DNA of 64,000 bases from Alopecurus myosuroides. Its lineage: Eukaryota; Streptophyta; Magnoliopsida; Poales; Poaceae. The notes beneath the pieces were generated by a model that saw only the letters and a list, made by a program, of their open reading frames with translations, searched no databases and was not told the DNA's origin. The translations under genes were made by a program, and so were the position numbers. The stretch covers positions 372,001 through 436,000 of the forward strand of contig JAPCYS010000849.1 of NCBI GenBank assembly GCA_028641055.1, in the 5' to 3' direction. Position 1 is the stretch's first letter. Each line of letters opens with the position of its first letter. Below, piece after piece: positions 58,150 through 64,000 of the stretch.

Positions 58150-58718
58150 GGTGTTTGCTCATATCCAAGTCATCTGATAGTAATTAGCACGTAACCACTA
58201 TCTAGAAGTTGTAGGTTACTCTGATTGTAGTCTTTGTCTTAAGTAAAATTTCTTTATGTAAAAATAGATAAATTAGTTAAATGCGCAATGGACTGAGTAT
58301 ATAGTTCATGTATCTGCTTGATTCTTGGCCTAACCCTACAAATTCCATCTAACTAAATGATTCCTACGTACTACATATTGCATGTTTCCGAAAATATATA
58401 ATTGGACATACGGTAATTGTGGAAGTAGTAGAAAGTGCCATTATTAGTCACAGGTGGTGATAACTTTACCTCTAATTTTTTTTCGGGCGAGAAGAAGCTA
58501 AAAAGAAATACGGCTTGTGTCTTGCTTATGGTGTTTCCTGGTAGGTCGTTTGTGTTACTACTCCTTTCATAAATCAGTGTGGTTTAGTCTTTTTGCACAG
58601 CTTACCTTTTGAGTTCCAATGCTACATGTAGTTGCAAGTACTTCCTTTCCCAAACAATCATATTTGAGATTGTTATTCATTACACCATTTATTTTGAAAA
58701 TGGGGTGGTATGTTAGTG
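58150..58718. other. AT-rich sequence, nothing recognised
   Basis: No convincing ORF or element ends. CTACTCCTTTCATAAATC near 58559 is weakly like a Stowaway end, but no partner was found. Confidence 0.4.
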
Positions 58719-58783
58719 CCAAAAAAGGCTTTACGCCCCAATTTATAAATAAAGCAACCGCTAATTCAGCTTCATACATAACA

Positions 58784-59779
58784 TCACATAGAGAAAAGGA
58801 GAGACAAGAAGAAAAAAGTTCGCTGGGGCAACAACACGAGCAAGCCCAAAGTACCAGTACAAAGAACAGGAAAGGAATGCCAAAAAGAAAGCGGACTATG
58901 GCGTGGGGAAACACGATCCCACCCAACTGCGGGGCTTAGCTCGTAGGAGAGGAGGAAGAGGAGGAGGAGATGCGCCTCGCCGCCACGGTCTAGCAAGTCG
59001 TCTAGTTGAGCCCTATCCCGCTGTCTACACAACAGGTGCCACTGCTGCAAAAAAGCGAGACATTTGAACATCGAGTCAGCAGCGCGTCGAAGAAAGATCC
59101 GTTCTATCACCATCTTATTCCTAATCGTCCAAAGGGTCCATGTCATCCCAGCAAAGATAACCCAGAAGAGGTGACGTCCTCTTCCGGTCCTCCTCGCCTG
59201 GAGTTCCAGAAATTCGCGAAGGTCCGAGGCCCTCCATTCGGGTCCCATACCTTCATAAACGAAATTCCATAAGAACCGGGCCGCGGGGCATGCGAACAAA
59301 ATATGGGAGTCCCACATAGAGGACACATGCCATCACCAGGCCATTGACGCTTCTGAACCTCCACTCCCGAAGGAAGGCGGTCCCGCGGTAGCTGCCAAAC
59401 AAAAATCTTGATCTGCAATGGTAGGGGAGCTTTCCACAATTTAGCGGACCACGCCTGCCTCGGCCCGCGGAAGAGACTTTCGGTACGCCGACTTAACGGA
59501 AAAGGCGCCTGAAGGCGCTAAACTCCAAGCAACGCTATCTAGAGCTCCATCTAAGGAGCCCGGCAACGCGTCTCTAAGCTCATCCCATGTTGTTGCTTCT
59601 ACCGGCCCGAATGTCCTTCGGAATGAAATGTTCCAAACTCCGTTCGGTGCGGCATCGGCCACTAACAGCAATGGATCTGAGCAAATCGCAAAGAGACTCG
59701 GGTAGACCAACTGGAGCGGTATATCCCCAAGCCACGCATCTATCCAGAAGAGGGTGCGCCTCCCATCCCTAACGATCAA
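58784..59779 (-). pseudogene. LINE ORF2 C-terminal zf-RVT region
   Basis: Frames 59779-59441, 59439-59143 and 59326-58784 overlap. Content: RRTLFWIDAWLGDIPLQ, SVAWSLAPSGAFSVKSAY, LWKAPLPLQIKIFVWQL, RDRLPSGVEVQKRQWPGDG, the zinc block CPLCGTPIF then ILFACPAARFLWNFVYEG, and MTWTLWTIRNKMVIERIFL. One base change between the second and third frames splits the zinc finger. Closely similar to the plus-strand copy at 50246. Confidence 0.85.
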
Positions 59780-60119
59780 TCGCGCCCCCCTCAGGATCTC
59801 AAACTTAATGGATTGGATGGACCGCCAAACTTGGGATCCTTCCTAGCACTCGCAGGACATCAGAGGACAGGCTCTAAGGTATTTTGCTTTGATAAGTTGG
59901 AGCCAAAGCCCACCATCGTCTTGCAGGATATGCCACACCCATTTAAGCATGAAACAGTGTTCATCTTACGTGACGCGAGAATCCCTATGCCCCCCTCCCA
60001 AAGTCCTTGGGGTGCACACATGCGCCCACTTGACCATATGGTACTTTTGCTGGCCATTGGAGGCCGACGAGAAGAACCGAGAGATTTCCTTGTCAAAATC
60101 CTTATAGGCCCCTTCAAGG

Positions 60120-60608
60120 AGGAGTTATAGGCCCATCATATACATAGGTAGTCTGGAGAGGCAACAATCTATAAGTACGGATTTGCTCCCCTTAGAGGTG
60201 AACCTGGAGGTTCCCCCTTTGTCTTGACCCTATCTATGAGAGGTTCGAGATCCTTCATCAAGATCCTCGATTCCCCAAGCAGGACCACCAGATATTCCAC
60301 CAGAAAAGAAGACAGTTTGTAGCTGAAATTATCTGCAATCCGTTGTTTCTCCTCCTATGAATATCCCATCACCACCACCTCATTTTTGTCAAAGTTTATT
60401 TTGAGGCCCGACAGGGCTTCAAAACAGAGGAGGGGAACTTCAAATTACAGATATCCAGGTCCGAACCCTCTACCATAATCATCGTGTCATCCGCATACTG
60501 GAGGAAGGTCACCCCTCCTCCTAGGATAAGGTGGCCTACCACACCCGAGATGTGGCCGGCCTCCTTAGCCAAGTCTAAGATAGTCGCAAGGGATTCTACT
60601 GCAAGTGA
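60120..60608 (-). pseudogene. LINE RT palm fragment with YADD
   Basis: The minus strand reads LAVESLATILDLAKEAGHIS, LILGGGVTFLQYADDTMIMV, FEALSGLKINFDKNEVVVMG and FSYKLSSFLVEYLVVLLG. It begins at 60608 where the foreign segment ends. The conserved GDPLSPFLF block normally preceding AVESLA is missing. Confidence 0.82.
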
Positions 60609-61149
60609 TGTAGTCGTTTGCCCGATCTTTCACCGCAAGAACCACCGAGATAACTATTCTCCCAATCACGTGAGCGATACACGTTACCTGAAGAACATGG
60701 ATAGATTTAGGCGAGAAACGCACGAACCCTCTTGGCAGATCCAAGAACACTTGCACGTTTATTTCACGCCAAGCTAGACAACTCTAGGCAGATCCAAGAG
60801 CCCCCTAGCCAGGAACGAACCCTCTTGGCAGATCCAAGAACACTCGCACCTTTATTTGCAAACATAACTGACGAACGTCCGAGACGCCGCCGACACGCCG
60901 ATCCCCTAGGGACGGTGGTAACCTGGAACTTTTAGTTCTACATAATTTTCAACCTGTCTAAAACCCTAGGGCTTGGCTCTCTTTATATAAGAGGCCAACC
61001 CCTAGTCGGTTGGACAAACCCAAACCGACTCTTAACCTAATTGGACTCAAACTGGATACAAACCGGCCCATTTAGAAGCCTCGGCCACAATATGCGGCTC
61101 GCAGGCCTTAGATATTATACATCGTGGTTTATTGTTCTAGCGTGCAGGA
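60609..61149. other. Foreign ~540 bp segment inside LINE RT (possible LTR)
   Basis: It begins TGATGTAGTCG and ends AGCGTGCA, so TG...CA termini are possible. TCTTTATATAAGAGGCC near 60981 is TATA-like. ACAAACCCAAACCGACTC near 61015 resembles sequence at 23798. Repeats of CCCTCTTGGCAGATCCAAGA occur at 60727 and 60818. It may be a solo LTR; a short part of the RT is lost at its edge, so no clear target duplication is visible. Confidence 0.5.
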
Positions 61150-62495
61150 TCCCCCTGTCTCACCCCACAGGAGGACCGAAATGACGGTCCAATCTCCCCA
61201 TTTACATTGATCACCGTGTTGCTGCTTGTAACAATCTGCATAATCCAGCAAATGACCCGGTTATCAAAACCTCTCTGTTCGAGGACTTGGCGCAAGAACG
61301 CCTAGTCCAACCGATCATATGGATTCTGGAAGTCTAGCTTCAGGAAGACACCCTTAAGGTGTCGAACCTATACTTCATGAACTATTTCATGAAGCGCCAG
61401 GATCCCATCGTGAATGTATCAGCCCTTAGTAAAGGTGAACTGCTGCGGGTGAGTTAGCCATTGCACCACCGGAGCCAACCGAAGCGCAAGCACTTTAGCA
61501 AAAATGTGTTGTATGACATTGATCACCGTGATTGGCCTGAACTGGCGGATATCCGAGACAGCTTGGGGATCATAGTAATCACACCAAATTTCAGCTGTGA
61601 CATCACCAATGTCCCAATGTAGAATTCTTGGAACATTGGCATAATCACGTCGTGTAGATGGCTCCAAAATCTATGAAAAAAGGAAATCGGAAGGCCATCA
61701 GGACCAGGGACAGAATTTGCCTTCATGTCCATAACGGCTCACCTAACCTCCTTCGGCGAGAATGGGACTATGAGATCCGCATTCTCATTATCCGAGACTA
61801 AAGCGCCCAAGCACCATAGATCCCTGGATAACGCGATCCGTGTGCGGGGTCCCGCCGAGAAGAGATCCTGATAAGAGGAGTATATATGGGCTGACAGCTC
61901 CGGTGCCTCCTCGAGGAGGCGACCACCGCCCATAACCACGGGATCGAGCACTTCCGGAGACGCCCGTTAGCAATAGCATGGAAGTATGCCGTTTTGGCGT
62001 CGCCCAGCAGTAACCATTTCTGACGGCTACGCTGGCGCCAGACGATCTCTTCTCCCTTGTAAACAGTCATCAACGACGCTTCGAAGGCATAACGCTGAAG
62101 CCACTCATCCGGGGACAAGCCCTCCCCCCCCCCCCCCGCATCATCCACTTAGTCAAGCGCGTGAATCTGCGTAAGAAGCACAACTTTGTATCTCCGAAGG
62201 TCCGCCCTCAGTCACGCATAAATTGGCGGATCATCTTAGCACAGTGGTGACAAACATCCACCGCATTATACACCCGAGGGGGGAGAGGTTGCCTCCTCCT
62301 CCCATTTGAGGCCGACCAATTCCACAAATCATGGCTGCTTGAGACAGAAATCCTCAAAGTGGAATCCGTTAGGCCTCGCTGCTACCCCCCTTCCAGACGA
62401 AAATAGGAGGGGAGCGTGGTCAGAGCTTACACGAGTGAGGGCTCGCAGAGAGCATAGTGGGAACGCAATTTCCCACTCAACCGAATGATATGGGG
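61150..62495 (-). pseudogene. LINE ORF2: endonuclease end and RT fingers
   Basis: From 62490: WEIAFPLCSLRALTRVSSDH (endonuclease end with SDH), then RSRQKWLLLGDAKTAYFHA, MKANSVPGPDGLPISFFHRF, FRPITVINVIQHIFAKVLAL, FLKLDFQNPYDRLD (RT first Asp), and FRSSCGVRQGDPA at 61150. Frameshifts near 61950 and 61740 and stops near 61415 and 61290. A C14 run at 62124-62137 coincides with one frame change. Confidence 0.82.
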
Positions 62496-63075
62496 TAATT
62501 ATGCAATCTCCATAGCTTTTCTATCTTCAATTCCCACATCAAGAACTCCTCAACATCATCATTATCACATGTGAGAGTAGGCACAAAGAAATTTGGTTTC
62601 CCAAGGCCATCCTCTTCTCTATTATCATCCAATGGTACCCTTCTAGGTGCATAATTGCCATGGCCTCCATATGCTATGGCTCGGCCTTCCTCATGATTTG
62701 CAGCTAGATTAGCCCTTTGTAATTGTGTTAGATGTTTGCAACTTCCCTTGTGAGATTAGTCATAGCTTCTTGAAGAACACGCACTGAATTAGCAGCCTCC
62801 TTTTGTGCCTCAATAATTACTGTCAAATCTTTCCTGAGGACATCATCATATTCTTCAATTTTCTTCTCAACTCTTTGCTCAATCCGATTAGCAACTCCTC
62901 CTCTAAAGGTATTAAAATCTGCCCATGTACATGTATCATTAGCAGTCTTTGTTTTGGGCATCAAATCGGCTTCCTCTTTGTCACCCTGCACAGAAGCTTC
63001 ACTAGCAACACTCATGATTAATGGGTTACTGAAACAAATAATCAATGGGTTGTGGTGCCTCTCAAACTCACTCAA
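62496..63075 (-). pseudogene. Gypsy gag N-terminal fragment
   Basis: 115 open codons (63075-62728) including EQRVEKKIEEYDDVLRKDL and EAQKEAANSVRVLQEAMTNL, a coiled-coil leader. After a stop it continues in another frame: GHGNYAPRRVPLDDNREEDG, GLGKPNFFVPTLTCDNDDVE and EFLMWELKIEKLW. The last block (normally DVEEYLTWELKIEKLWRLH) identifies a grass Ty3/gypsy gag. It ends abruptly at the LINE at about 62495. Confidence 0.75.
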
Positions 63076-64000
63076 ACCAGCAAAGAAAGGTGCACTTACT
63101 GTTCCAAAGTGAATAGGATCAACTTACCAACAAGTACCAATGAAAACTGTGTCAAGTGTGAGAGAATAGGCTCTCAAGTGTTACAATGCAAAACAAGGTA
63201 TTTGGTGGGGCTTGGTTGGATTCCTAACAACACAAAATAACAACTCCACTGCTTATGTTTAAAATTACTAAAGGAAACACACACACTTGGAGACAATTGT
63301 GGCTTAGCAAATATATGGTAGAGATTTTGCAAGCTATAGTAGACAACAAATACTCAATGAAACCATCACAAGATTGCTCAAGATGTCCACAAAATTTCCA
63401 ATATGAAATAGCTTCCACTAGTGATAAGTAGCTCGGCCTCTTTTGAATTTTCCTTTCTTTCTATTTTTTTATACTTTTTCCTTTTTCTCTATTTTTTTGA
63501 TTTTTTCAATGGCCTTTGAATCAACTAGGAGAAATAAAATAGATGGAAACAAAAATTAGTGGATAGATTAGATCAAATGAGCAGCCTGCAGAGCAATTTA
63601 AACAGCTAGTCTTTTGGGTTTTGGAACCTAAAGTGGCTGTAGAAAGGCAGTGGCTAAGACTTATCAAGGATCAGAATGAAACCCTAGAGAAATCAGGAAG
63701 AAAACAAAGCAAAAATCTAAGAAAAAATGTGATGGAAACAGTCCACGGTAGGAATTTTGCGCACGGCAGAGAAACGAGCGCGCGGCAGGCTGGCGGCAGC
63801 GTGTAGTGGCTCACGGCAGCGATGCGGTGGTGTGGGGGTGTGTTGCGGTACGGGCGCGGGAGCTGTTTTGTAAGCGCGCGACAGGGACCAAACCGACTGC
63901 GGCAGGAAAACGGTGCGGCACGGCAGCGAAACGACGCGTTTTGGTGCCCGCGGCAGGGAATCCGAGCTGGTCTAGGAAACCGACGGTGGCAAGGAAATTA
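63076..64000 (-). other. Probable leader of the gypsy gag, unassigned
   Basis: About 900 bp upstream of gag on the minus strand. AT-rich to 63740, then GC-rich with repeated GCGGCAG units (63780-63960). No primer site or LTR edge was found before the window ends. Confidence 0.4.

Larger units (their letters stand above)
58719..62495 (-). mobile_element. LINE, 5'-incomplete, interrupted
   Basis: The 3' end on the minus strand, TAAATTGGGGCGTAAAGCC followed by T6, matches the LINE at 51 kb. Going upstream: zf-RVT, thumb, RT with QYADDTMIM, a foreign segment (60609-61149), further RT blocks, and at 62490 the end of the endonuclease (VEWEIAFPLCSLRAL). There it abuts gypsy gag sequence. Multiple frameshifts; inactive. 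Confidence 0.85.

Overview
This is a gene-poor stretch of a large grass genome, most likely a Triticeae species (wheat, barley, rye or Aegilops; oat cannot be excluded). I found no intact host gene. Almost every base I can assign belongs to transposable elements stacked inside one another. The Triticeae assignment is an inference. It rests on very long gypsy LTRs (3.7-4.8 kb) starting TGTAACA with an initiator-methionine tRNA primer site, Athila-, Tat- and Reina-like gypsy coding remnants, MULE and PIF/Harbinger ORFs of the grass type, plant LINEs with zf-RVT ends, and Stowaway MITEs.

Layout. 1-12004: a head-to-tail LTR-internal-LTR-internal-LTR array of a non-autonomous gypsy element (family A, minus orientation; LTR about 3.73 kb, internal only 1,088 bp). 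12005-13778: 5' part of another minus-strand LTR element with a gag-like acidic ORF, a (CT)22 microsatellite and a 548 bp LTR. 14049-17107: decayed MULE transposase. 17651-20700: Tat-like gypsy (LTR, gag, protease, start of RT). 20710-28310 and 49945-50178: an Athila-like gypsy whose integrase is split in three by a 6.7 kb PIF/Harbinger transposon (21204-27909) and a LINE (28311-49944). The Harbinger is itself invaded by MITEs, a small retroposon and LTR-element debris. The LINE is invaded by a 10.4 kb LTR element (family B, 29212-39602) and by a solo LTR of the same family (44791-49570).

Right-hand part. 50196-51074: 5'-truncated LINE with an 18 bp target duplication. 51920-57842: complete but frameshifted Reina-like chromovirus with 402 bp LTRs. 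57876-58132: 257 bp retroposon. 58719-62495: a second large LINE with a foreign segment inside its RT. 62496-64000: gypsy gag remnant and leader.

Target-site duplications read directly from the sequence give a firm insertion order: Athila first, then Harbinger and LINE, then the two family-B insertions inside the LINE. Family B has nearly identical LTRs (recent), while the Reina-like element's LTRs differ at about 17 of 402 sites (older). The most interesting signals are the tRNA-like A-box/B-box modules at fixed spacing in every family A and B LTR, the 159 bp periodic array inside family B LTRs, and the reduction of family B's internal region to a protease plus RT-linker remnant sitting directly on the polypurine tract. 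Almost all elements lie in the same (minus) orientation.
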